A stretch of DNA of 64,000 nucleotides from Candidatus Fermentithermobacillaceae bacterium (GCA_020725645.1 DYEQ01000092.1:1-64000); one strand, 5' to 3'; positions 31,754 through 41,775 are shown, numbered from the stretch's first letter. Program-made: numbers and translations. The notes: generated by a model from the sequence alone, not told the origin.

Positions 31754-32920
31754 ATGCTCAGACCGGCCTGGGCTGAAATTGATCTGGATAACTTTTGCGA
31801 CAACATCAAAGCTGTTGCCAGCGTAACTTCTCCATCTTCCGGGCTTCTCGCCGTGATCAAGGCGGATGGCTACGGTTGCGGTGCTGTGGCCTGCGCCCTG
31901 GCAGCTTTGACTGTCCCGGCGGTCAAGGGGCTGGCGGTGGCGACTCCCGAAGAAGCGCTGGAGCTCAGAGACGCGGGAGTTCCCGGCATGATCCTGGTCT
32001 TGGGCCCGTCAACACCGGAAGCTATTCCCGAGCTCGTCGGGCGGGATATCTCCGTGACAATCACCGACACCCGGGGAATCGAGGCGATGGAACGGGCGGG
32101 CCTTGATGCCACGAAAAAATCCAAGCTCCACCTGAAGGTGGATACGGGTATGTCGCGGCTAGGGTTTCGCCCCGGACGGGAAATCGACGAAGCTTTGGTC
32201 ATACTACGCCGGAGCTCCGCAATCCAACTCGAGGGTGTCTACACCCACTTTGCCGTGGCCGACGAGGAAGAAGAGTACACGAGATTCCAGTGGGGTCTCT
32301 ACCAGGATGCTCTCAACCAGCTGCAAGCAGCGGGGCTCCATCCGCGCTATAAGCATGTGGCGAATTCCGCCGCCATCCTATGGTTGCCCGAGTCCCATCT
32401 TGACCTGGTGCGTCCTGGCATAATGCTATTTGGCTCGTTCCCAGGACAAAAAGTCCCAAGGAAGATAGAACTCAAGCCCGTCCTGAGCTTGAAAAGCCGG
32501 GTTGCGTACGTGAAACGCGTCCCCCAGGGGACGAACGTGGGCTACGGGCGGGCCTACACCACAGCCGAAGAGACCACGATCGCGACGATCCCCATCGGAT
32601 ACGCTGACGGATATCCCAGATGCCTGTCGAACGTCGCCCCGGTAATAATCGGGGGGAAGAAGCACAAGCTGGCCGGTAGGGTGTGTATGGACCAGATCAT
32701 GGTCGACGCCGGACAGACGAGTTGCCGGGCGGGCGACGAAGTGACCTTGATTGGCGAGGACGGTTCAGAGAGAATAACCTTGGACGAGGTCGCTTCGCTT
32801 GCCGGCACCATCCCTCACGAGATCCTTACGAGGATAGGTAAGCGCGTCCCCAGGACCTACCGGTTCAGGGGCAAGACATACACATCTACGGGATCGCTGA
32901 TAGAGGAGTTTCGCCGATAA
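31754..32920 (+). CDS. alr: Alanine racemase
   Basis: RPAWAEIDLDNFCDNI...LLAVIKADGYGCGAVACA...GTNVGYGRAYTT; GRVCMDQIMVD. Confidence 0.96.
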   Translation: MLRPAWAEIDLDNFCDNIKAVASVTSPSSGLLAVIKADGYGCGAVACALAALTVPAVKGLAVATPEEALELRDAGVPGMILVLGPSTPEAIPELVGRDISVTITDTRGIEAMERAGLDATKKSKLHLKVDTGMSRLGFRPGREIDEALVILRRSSAIQLEGVYTHFAVADEEEEYTRFQWGLYQDALNQLQAAGLHPRYKHVANSAAILWLPESHLDLVRPGIMLFGSFPGQKVPRKIELKPVLSLKSRVAYVKRVPQGTNVGYGRAYTTAEETTIATIPIGYADGYPRCLSNVAPVIIGGKKHKLAGRVCMDQIMVDAGQTSCRAGDEVTLIGEDGSERITLDEVASLAGTIPHEILTRIGKRVPRTYRFRGKTYTSTGSLIEEFRR

Positions 32921-33144
32921 CCGAGTGTTGCCCGGGTTCGGGAGCAACCATAAACGGGGCCGCGGCCGGGAAGCCGGGATAAAGAATTTCCGCAGCTTGC
33001 CTGCGGGAGGCAGGATTTCCGCACTTTTCGTCGAATTGGCACCTTGGGATCGCCATCCCGGAGCGGATGCGGCCGAAGCGAGAAGTGACGGGCTTCCAGC
33101 GAAGCGAAGGAGCTGTACCTTTTTGCAGAAATGAGGGACAGGCA

Positions 33145-34128
33145 GTGAAACATCGTACCCGAACCGGACACTCCCCCGATAAACTGAAGGTGGCGAAGAG
33201 CACCGCTCCCAGGCCCATTACCCTCATGTACATACCTACCACCGGCGAGCCCAGACGCTTCGTCACTTCCGCCAAAACCCTCAGGGGCCTTTGCGTCGGT
33301 CTCATCCTCTTCTTAACCCTCGTCAGCTGGCTAGCTTACTCCTGGCGCAAGCAGGGAGTTGAGCTCGCCGAATTGCGGTATCTTCACCGCGTCGCAGAAG
33401 AGCAGAAAGCTGAACTAAAAGCCCTCCAGGACCAGACGCGCAGCCTCCAGGAGAGGCTCAAGCAGCTTGAGATTCTCGAATCCAAGATCAGGCAGTCCCT
33501 GCAAGCAGAAGGCGTACTCTCGCAATCGTTTATTTCCTCCGCCCTCGGCGTCGCGTCCCGCGAAACAGCGACCCTTCCCTCCCGCTCTTCCGATGCCGTT
33601 CGGATAGCTAACCGCGATATTGGAAGAGTAATCCAGCTATCCGAGAATGAGCTGGGTGAGCTTGATAAGAGCTTGTCCGACCTTGAGTCCCGCTACGAGG
33701 ACCTCGAAGGCGATGCGAAAGAGGTTGTCCGGTGGCTGCGAGCACAACCGAATATATGGCCGACGTGGGGCACCGTGACCTCGGGTTTCGGGTGGCGCCG
33801 GCACCCCATCACCGGACGGTATGAGTTTCATCCCGCTCTGGACATAGCCGCCCCGTACGGCACGCCTATTGTGGCCGCGGCTGACGGCAGGGTGGAGTTT
33901 GCCGGATATAGATCCGGCTACGGTAGGACCGTGGTTATCAACCATGGCTACGGCATCAAAACTCTTTACGCCCACTGCTCCACCATCAAGGTGAGGTACG
34001 GGCAAAACGTCGTCAGAGGACAACTCATAGCGACCATCGGTGATTCGGGCACCGCCACCGGCCCTCACCTCCACTACGAGATCCACGTGTCGGGAGTGGC
34101 GGTGAATCCCTTTAAGTACCTCAAGTAA
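33145..34128 (+). CDS. M23 family metallopeptidase (membrane-anchored, coiled coil)
   Basis: TM segment, coiled-coil, then VTSGFGWRRHPITGRYEFHPALDIAAPYGTPIVAAADG...GPHLHYEIH; GTG start at 33145 preferred. Confidence 0.88.
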   Translation: MKHRTRTGHSPDKLKVAKSTAPRPITLMYIPTTGEPRRFVTSAKTLRGLCVGLILFLTLVSWLAYSWRKQGVELAELRYLHRVAEEQKAELKALQDQTRSLQERLKQLEILESKIRQSLQAEGVLSQSFISSALGVASRETATLPSRSSDAVRIANRDIGRVIQLSENELGELDKSLSDLESRYEDLEGDAKEVVRWLRAQPNIWPTWGTVTSGFGWRRHPITGRYEFHPALDIAAPYGTPIVAAADGRVEFAGYRSGYGRTVVINHGYGIKTLYAHCSTIKVRYGQNVVRGQLIATIGDSGTATGPHLHYEIHVSGVAVNPFKYLK

Positions 34129-34246
34129 CCCAGTTGGCAGGTCAGGCAGGTTTCAGCTCGACTTCGGCGAGAAAGAGAGCTGAAACATCGCGCAAAAGAA
34201 GACCCTTATCTAGGGTACGAGAATTAAAAGACAATGAGAGGTGGTA

Positions 34247-34681
34247 ATGTTGTTCGCTAAAGCCGAAGCCCCCGTCAAGCCGGGACAAATCGAAAGCATC
34301 CTCGGGAAAGGTTTGCAAGTCAAAGGTACTATTCACTCAAAGGGGACATTAAGAATCGACGGAACTTGCGAGGGAACCGTGGAAAGCGAGGCCGATGTCA
34401 TCATCGGCGAAAGTGCCGTCCTCAATTCCGAGATCAGAGCCAAAAACGTTACGGTGGGCGGAACCGTCACGGGAAACATCACCGTCTCCGGCCGGCTGGA
34501 GATCCTTCAAACGGGCAAGGTCAAGGGCGACGTCCACGTAGGGACCATCGTCATCTCCGAAGGTGCGCTGTTCCAGGGCAACTGCACCATGGAATCCAAC
34601 TCCAAAGAGCCGGAAACCAAGTTGTACCAGAAACCTCAGAATGCGATGGCGGGCCCAAAGGTTGAGCCCCTGAAGAAATAG
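34247..34681 (+). CDS. Bactofilin (polymer-forming cytoskeletal protein)
   Basis: GLQVKGTIHSKGTLRIDGTCEGTVESEADVIIGESAVLNSEIRAKNVTVGGTVTGNI; GAGAGGTGG RBS. Confidence 0.93.
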   Translation: MLFAKAEAPVKPGQIESILGKGLQVKGTIHSKGTLRIDGTCEGTVESEADVIIGESAVLNSEIRAKNVTVGGTVTGNITVSGRLEILQTGKVKGDVHVGTIVISEGALFQGNCTMESNSKEPETKLYQKPQNAMAGPKVEPLKK

Positions 34682-34862
34682 GCGACGGTCGTACAGGCGA
34701 TTCAAGACATCACCGGTCACAGCATAGACCGATGGGCTGGAAGTTACGTACTCACGAGAGCAGCTAGGCGTCGCTTGACCGGAGCCTGGGGGCCGAACGG
34801 CCCGTAGTTCACAGAAAGCAAGAGATTGGAAAGAGATCAAAGGCACGAAGTCAGAAAAGAAC

Positions 34863-34900
34863 AACCTGGACACACACTAAAGGTGCCAGGTTTCTTTTTC
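34863..34900 (+). terminator. Intrinsic terminator
   Basis: AACCTGG...CCAGGTT followed by TCTTTTTC. Confidence 0.65.
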
Positions 34901-34974
34901 TGTAGCTTGTTCCCAGCGGCAGACGGTAGAGCTTTTGAGGCATACGGACGAAATGGGAGGGACAACGACAACAG

Positions 34975-35601
34975 ATGTACAGAGACCGGACCCAAGCAGG
35001 AGAGGTCCTCGCCGGTCTTTTGACCGGATGGAGGAGTCGCGATCCCCTGGTCCTCGGAGTGCCCAGAGGTGGCGTCATCGTAGCTGCTGTCGTCGCGTCA
35101 GCCCTTCAAGCGCACCTTGACATCATCGTCTCGAGAAAAGTGGGGGCCCCCGGAAACCCCGAGTTCGCGGTGGCTGCGGTCGACCCGGACGGCGAATTAT
35201 TCATCGACCCGGAAAGCTTTATCCCGGTCTCCCACGAGTACCTGGAGCGTGCCGCGGCGGCGGAGCGCCGGGAAATCTCGAGGCGGCTTGCGCTCTGGAG
35301 GGGAGACCGGGAAGAGCCCCCGGTTGCCGGCCGTACCGTGATCATGGTGGACGACGGCATAGCGACAGGGCTCACCGCACTGGCCGCTCTGACTTATCTA
35401 CGACGAAAATCGCCCTCCCGTCTCATCCTGGCGGTACCCGTCGCCCCGGCCGATACGGTAGCAAAGCTCGAGCGGTACGCCGATGAAGTGGTATGCCCCC
35501 TCAGGCCCTCCCTCTTCTTCGCCGTCGGTGAGTGGTATGAAGATTTCACTCAGGTTACCGACGAGGAAGTAAGAAAAGCTCTTCAGAGCCACAACGAATG
35601 A
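34975..35601 (+). CDS. Type I phosphoribosyltransferase family protein
   Basis: VLGVPRGGVIVAAVVASAL...RTVIMVDDGIATGLTALAAL (PRPP-binding-type motif). Confidence 0.85.
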   Translation: MYRDRTQAGEVLAGLLTGWRSRDPLVLGVPRGGVIVAAVVASALQAHLDIIVSRKVGAPGNPEFAVAAVDPDGELFIDPESFIPVSHEYLERAAAAERREISRRLALWRGDREEPPVAGRTVIMVDDGIATGLTALAALTYLRRKSPSRLILAVPVAPADTVAKLERYADEVVCPLRPSLFFAVGEWYEDFTQVTDEEVRKALQSHNE

Positions 35602-35635
35602 ATTTCCCTCACTGCGGCGCATATTCTCCTGAGGG

Positions 35636-36253
35636 GTGCCGGCGATTCTCGAGGACATCCGGGACATCAGAATCCACGCCTTCGGTGAAAACGGACATTA
35701 CGCCCTCGCCGACGCGCTCAGGGTCGCCCTAAAGATCCAACGGCTTGAATCAAAACCCCTCAAAGTAGTTTGCATCGGAACCGACAGGTCAACCGGGGAC
35801 TCCCTCGGTCCCCTGGTGGGTTCCATGCTGGTCGCCGCGGGCTTTCGGGGTGAGGTATGGGGCACGCTCGAGAGCCCTGTCCACGCGGTAAACCTCGCTG
35901 AGATCATCCCGCGCACGGTTGACGGGGAATCTGCGGTAATAGCAGTCGACGCTTGCCTGGGGAGGAAGACGGAAGTCGGCTCCATAGTGGTCGGACCGGG
36001 ACCCGTACTACCGGGCGCAGGCCTTCGCAAGCGGCTGCCCGGCATCGGCGATGTTCACGTGACGGGAGTCGTCAACGTAGGCGGCTTCATGGACTACGCC
36101 ATCCTTCAATGCACCCGCTTGTACACCGTAGTAAAGATAGCGTCTGTGATATCCCGGGGTCTTCTCATCGCTGCGGGGCAGGACCGGTCTCAAGACCGGG
36201 TCCCGAACCGCAGCCAACTCTTCACTATTCCCTGGGTCCAAGAGAACGCCTGA
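35636..36253 (+). CDS. yyaC: YyaC-family spore protein (putative spore protease)
   Basis: VVCIGTDRSTGDSLGPLVGSML...VIAVDACLGRKTEVGSIVVGPGPVLPGAGLRK. Confidence 0.88.
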   Translation: MPAILEDIRDIRIHAFGENGHYALADALRVALKIQRLESKPLKVVCIGTDRSTGDSLGPLVGSMLVAAGFRGEVWGTLESPVHAVNLAEIIPRTVDGESAVIAVDACLGRKTEVGSIVVGPGPVLPGAGLRKRLPGIGDVHVTGVVNVGGFMDYAILQCTRLYTVVKIASVISRGLLIAAGQDRSQDRVPNRSQLFTIPWVQENA

Positions 36254-36488
36254 CCTCATCCACTACCTCTTCCGGGGTGCGACCCGCAGCTGTCACAACC
36301 GGAGCTTCCCTCGAATCGGTGATACCCATGAAATCCGAGTCCAACCCGCTCACCACGATAGCGTGGGCTCCCAGCGTAAGCAGGCCTTCGGGCCTTCTCA
36401 ACTCGACTACCTCGAACCCCGCATCTTTCAGAGCATCTTGAAACGGTCCGAGGCCGGGTTCAACCGCAACGCGTGTCACCCAACACAC
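36225..36488 (-). CDS. YkuS/UPF0180-like small protein
   Basis: VAVEPGLGPFQDALKDAGFEVVEL...AIVVSGLDSDFMGITDSREAPVVTAAGRTPEEVVDEV. Confidence 0.75.
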   Translation of the reverse strand: MCWVTRVAVEPGLGPFQDALKDAGFEVVELRRPEGLLTLGAHAIVVSGLDSDFMGITDSREAPVVTAAGRTPEEVVDEVRRSLGPRE

Positions 36489-36639
36489 CTCCTCAAGACA
36501 GGAATTTCGAAAATATGCTTACCCCAGACAAGATACTATATACCGACGATCCAAGCGCCGGGCCGGCCGGTCGTCATTGCCCGACCGGCGAGACAGGAGC
36601 TTTGGCCTCCGCGTGGAAAACATACGTGGGGGGAAACAA

Positions 36640-37122
36640 GTGAAGCCGGCGCTTTCCAGGACTATTGCCCTCTTAAAAGCCGGGAACGAGGAGGAAGCAG
36701 AAGCCCTTCTGGAAGCTCTACTTTCCTCCAAGCGGAACGACCCGGAGTTAACCAACGCCCTGGGCGTCCTCCGCGCATTCAGCGGACGTTACGATGAGGC
36801 TCGGGACCTTTTTGAGCTATCCCTCCACACATCCCGCGACAAAGCCAAAGTCTTATGTAACCTCGGCAACCTGTGCCTGGTTGAAAACGATCCTGAGGGG
36901 GCGTTGCGATACTACGCTCAGGCCATGGAAGCATCTTTCATGGCCCCAGAACCCCGGTACAATGCGGCGAGGGCGTATCAACAGATGGGACACTTCGAAA
37001 AGGCCCTGCAGGCCATCTTTGACTATGACGACTGTCGATCCTTCCAGCGACGCCTCGCCATAATGACATTTCTCACGGTGCTGCTGGGGATCGTGTACGT
37101 CGCCGCGCTCATCCTGCACTGA
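36640..37122 (+). CDS. TPR protein with C-terminal transmembrane helix
   Basis: Repeats: NALGVLRAFSGRYDEARDLFELSL, CNLGNLCLVENDPEGALRYYAQAM, YNAARAYQQMGHFEKALQAI; ends MTFLTVLLGIVYVAALILH. Confidence 0.7.
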   Translation: MKPALSRTIALLKAGNEEEAEALLEALLSSKRNDPELTNALGVLRAFSGRYDEARDLFELSLHTSRDKAKVLCNLGNLCLVENDPEGALRYYAQAMEASFMAPEPRYNAARAYQQMGHFEKALQAIFDYDDCRSFQRRLAIMTFLTVLLGIVYVAALILH

Positions 37123-37143
37123 ACAAAGCGAGGGTCGATCCCC

Positions 37144-38331
37144 ATGCCCGTGATGGTACCCTGGCACAGGACCCGACCAACCAGCCCCCGCGGGCGACAG
37201 CCCCTACCTTCGCCCACCTCCAGGACCATCAGCACGTCACGTTCGCCCCGGACCAAGGTGCTGCTCGTTCTCACCGGTCTCTTCCTCGTATCCGTACTCT
37301 TTGGGGCAATCCCGCGCTTCCGCAGGCCTGGCCTGGCAGACCTGGAACTGGCCTGGGAAATCCCGTGCTCGAGACCGGTGGCAATAAGCGACGGAAAGAT
37401 CCTCATAGCCGGCGGCGGCTGGGATGCGACGCGGGTGGCGAGCGTAATAGATGCTGGCACCGGGACCGTGAGCACCCTGCCGGTTCCCATTCCTGACCAT
37501 GCATCTTTGGCGGGAACGGGAATAGCGTGGATCGAAGGCCGGACATTGTTCTTTATCGAGGCGGACGGAACGCGAACCTCTCTGGACGTGTCCCCCGACT
37601 CATTTCTCTTGACCGCCTTCGAGACGACCGGACTGACCTCGCTGGTGCTCACTCACCCCAAGCTGGCCGGGGAAGAGAGCTGGTCCGGTGCATGGAGCTT
37701 GGCCTGCCTTTCCCTGCAGGGACAGAGATGGAGCCGAGACTTGCCGGGGATTCCCGTTCTAGCCAGAGCGGGCACCGCCGGGTTGCTGGTGGGAGTGACC
37801 GACCCCGCTTCGGGGCCGACCTCTTGCATCTACCTGCTTTCACCGAACACCGGTCAGATACTGTGGAGCAGGCGACTCGGACCGGGCTTTTTCAGAGAGA
37901 CGGAGTTCCTGCCCTCCGGGGATGTCTTTGTTTCATGGAGCTCAGGGGTGCTGGTCTTGTCCGCCCGCGGTGAACTCCTCCGCCAATATGAGCCAAAGGA
38001 GAGCATAATCTCAGCTGCCGCCAGCGCCACGGGAATATACGTCATCGAAGGCAAATCCGAGGCCACCGGGGGGGCGTACCTCACCGCTGTCCCCGACGAC
38101 GCTCGCGCTACGTGGAAAAGGCGGGTAAGCGTACCGGCGTTGGTCAAAGTCAAGGAGGAAGTGATCCTTTGCCTAGAGAGGCAAAAGGTCCGAGCGTTTT
38201 CTGGACATTCCGGTGAAGAAATCTGGTATTATGAAACCGGGAAAGGGACTACCTGGCTTCTGGACTCCGGGATCCTGCGCTGGGACGGACAGAAGCTTCA
38301 ACTGCTTAGATACAGGTTTCATCCGGACTAG
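37144..38331 (+). CDS. Membrane-anchored putative beta-propeller protein (PQQ-like)
   Basis: N-terminal TM, repeated G-x-I-LW-type strands (CIYLLSPNTGQILWSRRLG; SGHSGEEIWYYETGKGT). Confidence 0.6.
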   Translation: MPVMVPWHRTRPTSPRGRQPLPSPTSRTISTSRSPRTKVLLVLTGLFLVSVLFGAIPRFRRPGLADLELAWEIPCSRPVAISDGKILIAGGGWDATRVASVIDAGTGTVSTLPVPIPDHASLAGTGIAWIEGRTLFFIEADGTRTSLDVSPDSFLLTAFETTGLTSLVLTHPKLAGEESWSGAWSLACLSLQGQRWSRDLPGIPVLARAGTAGLLVGVTDPASGPTSCIYLLSPNTGQILWSRRLGPGFFRETEFLPSGDVFVSWSSGVLVLSARGELLRQYEPKESIISAAASATGIYVIEGKSEATGGAYLTAVPDDARATWKRRVSVPALVKVKEEVILCLERQKVRAFSGHSGEEIWYYETGKGTTWLLDSGILRWDGQKLQLLRYRFHPD

Positions 38332-38381
38332 ATGAGTGACAACCGGGTAAGCACCTATGCCAGCGAGGGGGGACGAAGCTC

Positions 38382-38720
38382 ATGGCGCGGTTTCTCGTAC
38401 GGAACTGGCTCAGAGCGCTCGTCGTCCCCGGGGTAGCTTTCGCTTCGCAGGCCCTTCTTAAGCCACTCGACCCGTTCCTCTGGTTTATCCTCACTTTCCT
38501 TCTGGTCTACCTGGCCGATTCTCTGGTGCCCACCTTGTCCGACAGGGACTTTGTCCTCTACCTCGAGGATCTTTTCGCCGGTGCGATTCTCGCCACTGTT
38601 GCCGCGGCCCTAGGCTTTGTCGTCGATTCGTTTTTAGCGATGTATACATCGAGACATGCGGGACCGGCGGTTCCCTCGCTGGTGCTCATGCTCACGTATA
38701 ACCTACTGAGGAAAAAGTAG
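38382..38720 (+). CDS. Small integral membrane protein, unknown function
   Basis: 112 aa, three to four hydrophobic segments. Confidence 0.65.
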   Translation: MARFLVRNWLRALVVPGVAFASQALLKPLDPFLWFILTFLLVYLADSLVPTLSDRDFVLYLEDLFAGAILATVAAALGFVVDSFLAMYTSRHAGPAVPSLVLMLTYNLLRKK

Positions 38721-38761
38721 ACGGAGAAGAGCAGGCGCAAGGGCCAGGAGGTGAAACAACG

Positions 38762-39466
38762 TTGAAGAACTGGCTTGACGTGCTACTCGGCATAATACTT
38801 CTGGAAGCAGCCATTCGAGGCTTCCTGAAGGGATTCTGGGTTACCTTGCTCTCGTTCATCGGAACCATAGCCGGACTGATAGGCGCATACTGCTTAACCG
38901 GCCCGGTGGTACGGTTCCTCGAGACGCAGTGGCACGTCGTCTCCAACCTGGAACGATCCCTGTTCGGTTCGTTGGCGGCGCTTCCCACGTTCAATGTGCC
39001 CTTCGGTCCCGCTACCATCACCAACATCTCGGATTTCGTCGGGAAATACCCCGCGCTCCGGCCTCTGGCAGAGGTAGCCGAAAGAGCGCTTTGGGATATC
39101 CTGGCGGGGAGGCAGGTGGCCACCGCCGGCAAAGCTATGGCCGTCCTTTTCGCGGCCCTGTTCGTCCGGACCGCTGTATTCCTGCTTCTCGTAGGCGCGA
39201 TACGCCTCGCTGCCATGCTCCTGGCGAGGGGCCTTGACCTCGCTACGGAAAGCTCGATACCCCTGAGACTGCTGGGCGCAGCTCTTGATGGGGCCCTCAG
39301 AGCGCTATGGCTCGGGATACTCGTTGGAGGCGTGGTGTATCCCATTGTGGTGGCGGGTCAAATACCCTTCCTGAGGGAAACGCTGGCGTCTTCCCGTATT
39401 ACCCCGTATCTCCTGGACATATACCAGGTCGTGGCTAGGGTAGCTTTCGGGTGGGTTCGGCGGTAA
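38762..39466 (+). CDS. CvpA family protein
   Basis: NWLDVLLGIILLEAAIRGFLKGFWVTLLSFIGTIAGLIGAYCLTGPVVRFLE. Confidence 0.8.
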   Translation: MKNWLDVLLGIILLEAAIRGFLKGFWVTLLSFIGTIAGLIGAYCLTGPVVRFLETQWHVVSNLERSLFGSLAALPTFNVPFGPATITNISDFVGKYPALRPLAEVAERALWDILAGRQVATAGKAMAVLFAALFVRTAVFLLLVGAIRLAAMLLARGLDLATESSIPLRLLGAALDGALRALWLGILVGGVVYPIVVAGQIPFLRETLASSRITPYLLDIYQVVARVAFGWVRR

Positions 39467-39549
39467 GTCAAGCTCGCGAACCGGCCTCAAGTCACGGCAT
39501 CCGGGAGATCCGTGGCGTAGAGAATCCACCGCACAGGAGGCTTTCTGTT

Positions 39550-39756
39550 ATGCTTCTCGATCCACCCCTTCGTCCCGGCGACGTCGTGGTTCTAAAAAAG
39601 GCCCACCCATGCGGGTCCCGACAGTGGACCGTCCTCATGGCTGGAGCGGATGTGCGATTGCGCTGCAACGGTTGCGGTCGGGTACTCCTCATCGATCGAG
39701 TGAAATTCTCCGCGAAATTCAAAGAGAGACTTTCATCTGCAGACGATTCCAGGTAA
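39550..39756 (+). CDS. DUF951 family protein
   Basis: LRPGDVVVLKKAHPCGSRQWTVLMAGADVRLRCNGCGRVLLIDRVKF; AGGAGG RBS. Confidence 0.88.
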   Translation: MLLDPPLRPGDVVVLKKAHPCGSRQWTVLMAGADVRLRCNGCGRVLLIDRVKFSAKFKERLSSADDSR

Positions 39757-39866
39757 AAGCTGCGTCTGGCAGCGCGCGCACGAAGTTGCTTGCGCCGTGG
39801 GAATCGGCAACCTTTGCTTTCCACGCGGGCAGCGGCTTGTCGTGATTGTCCTTGGGTGGACGATTC

Positions 39867-39888
39867 CACAGTTTTTACACACTTTTTC
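39867..39888. promoter_or_regulatory. 11-bp tandem direct repeat upstream of exporter operon
   Basis: CACAGTTTTTA / CACACTTTTTC, immediately adjacent. Confidence 0.45.
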
Positions 39889-40077
39889 CACCGATAATCC
39901 TCAAAACCGGGATAAATTATGCTCAACGAATCCAGGTCCGACTAACTAATTCGTGGGGGCCGTCCGCCGGGCAGCGAGATGGCAGATCGCATATAGACAC
40001 GGATATGCAACCTCCTCGGTGTGTGGTAGGCCCGAGGTACGGAGACTCAAGAGATACAGGTGAGGTGGGCCATTGTG

Positions 40078-41775
40078 ATGCAGGAGACCAGAAGTGACAG
40101 AAAGTCAACCTTCCAGCAGAAAGTCAAGGGGTTATTTTCCGCCCGCACCCGGACGATGTGGGTGGTGCTCATTTTGGTCGTCGCCGGAATAGGTCTGTGG
40201 GGTTTTTTCGCCTGGAGGGGCCGCATGACAGCTGGAAGTCAGGATCAGACGTTCCGACTTGCACGAGTTACGCGAGGCCGGATTGAAGTGACAGTAACCG
40301 GAACCGGAACTGTCAGGCCGAGCCGTCGCTGGGAACTCAGTGCGAGAGCAGCGGGGGAGGTTAAACATGTCTTTGTAGAACCCGGCCAGACCGTGAAAGC
40401 TGGACAGCCACTGGCTGCATTAGATGCGGATGACGCCTCTCTCAAAGTAGAGAACGCGGAACTAGCGTTACAACAGGCACGATCTACCCTTTCTGACCTG
40501 GAAGAGGATCTAGTTTCATTGACTGTGAGGAGCGACAGCGAGGGTGCCTTGACGCAGCTGTCCGTCAAAGAAGGTCAGCCGGTAAGCGAGAATTACCTGA
40601 TCGGAACCATCACGAGTCGTAACATGGAAGTCAGGGCCTACTTTAACGCAAGCCAGCTGAGAAACATTCAAGTAGGCCAGGAAGCGCACGTTTTCTTCTC
40701 GAACCTCTTGTACGGTGTGACCGGGACGGTAAAACACGTCAGCGAAACCGGTAAGGCCGACCAAAGGGGAGCGGTCCTGTACCCGGTGACCGTAGAGATA
40801 GAAAACAAAGGTGCTCTGATGCCGGGCATGGTCGCCACGGTCGAGGTGAACACCCCCGCCGGTGTCATGCAGGCGCCTGAGAATACCAACGAAACCTCGT
40901 ATGTCGTCAGAGAAGTACGTACCAAGGTGAGCGGTACTGTCAAGAGAATCCTGGTGGCTCAGGGTGACTACGTGGAAAGCGGTGACGTGCTTGTAGAACT
41001 CGAAAACGAGGCACTAAAAAGGCAGGTGGAAAGTCAAAGACTGAAGGTTAAGCAAGCAGAGAGAGATCTTTCCTTAGCTCAGCAAGAGCTGGCTTCCAGG
41101 ACCATAACCGCTCCAGCAGATGGCACGGTGCTGGATGTTAAGGTTCGCGAGGGGGACCGCGCCGGCGCAGGCTCGGTTGTAGCAGTGCTCGCGGACTTGA
41201 ACTCTATGGAAGTGACGGTTCCGGTAGACGAGATCGATGCCGGAAAAGTCAAGGCGGGGCAAGAGGCTACGATAACTTGTGACGCACTTCCAGGCAAGCA
41301 ACTTCAAGGCAAGGTATCCGCGATAAGCCTCGAGGGCAAGACATCGGCAGGTGTTGCGACCTTTGATGCAACGGTAACCATTCAGGGCCCGACAGAGCTT
41401 TTATCGGGAATGACGTGCGACGTGCGCATCGCCATCGCCTCAAAAGATGATGCTCTCATTCTTCCCATCGAGGCGCTAGAGCTCCGCGGAAACGATTACG
41501 TGGTGTGGGTTGTGTCGAACGTACCTTCCAGTGCTGAGGTTCAATCGAGGCGGCAGCCCAACGTCTCGGCCGATAGAAGCATCCTGTCACAGGCCAAACC
41601 CGTCACGGTTCAGGTGGGACTCATCAATTCGACCTATGCAGAGATCCTTAGTGGGCTCAAAGAGGGCGATGTAGTTGTGATGTTCACCCAAAACTCAGGG
41701 CAGGCAACCGGCACGGATCGGTGGTTCCGTCCAGGCGTTGGGAACCCCGGGCTCACAAGGATGATGCCGAGGTAG
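40078..41775 (+). CDS. HlyD/MacA-type adaptor with two sequential biotinyl-lipoyl/barrel modules
   Basis: Module 1 VTVTGTGTVRPSRRWELSARAAGEVKHVFVEPGQTVKAGQPLAALDADD; module 2 VREVRTKVSGTVKRILVAQGDYVESGDVLVELENEA. Confidence 0.85.
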   Translation: MQETRSDRKSTFQQKVKGLFSARTRTMWVVLILVVAGIGLWGFFAWRGRMTAGSQDQTFRLARVTRGRIEVTVTGTGTVRPSRRWELSARAAGEVKHVFVEPGQTVKAGQPLAALDADDASLKVENAELALQQARSTLSDLEEDLVSLTVRSDSEGALTQLSVKEGQPVSENYLIGTITSRNMEVRAYFNASQLRNIQVGQEAHVFFSNLLYGVTGTVKHVSETGKADQRGAVLYPVTVEIENKGALMPGMVATVEVNTPAGVMQAPENTNETSYVVREVRTKVSGTVKRILVAQGDYVESGDVLVELENEALKRQVESQRLKVKQAERDLSLAQQELASRTITAPADGTVLDVKVREGDRAGAGSVVAVLADLNSMEVTVPVDEIDAGKVKAGQEATITCDALPGKQLQGKVSAISLEGKTSAGVATFDATVTIQGPTELLSGMTCDVRIAIASKDDALILPIEALELRGNDYVVWVVSNVPSSAEVQSRRQPNVSADRSILSQAKPVTVQVGLINSTYAEILSGLKEGDVVVMFTQNSGQATGTDRWFRPGVGNPGLTRMMPR

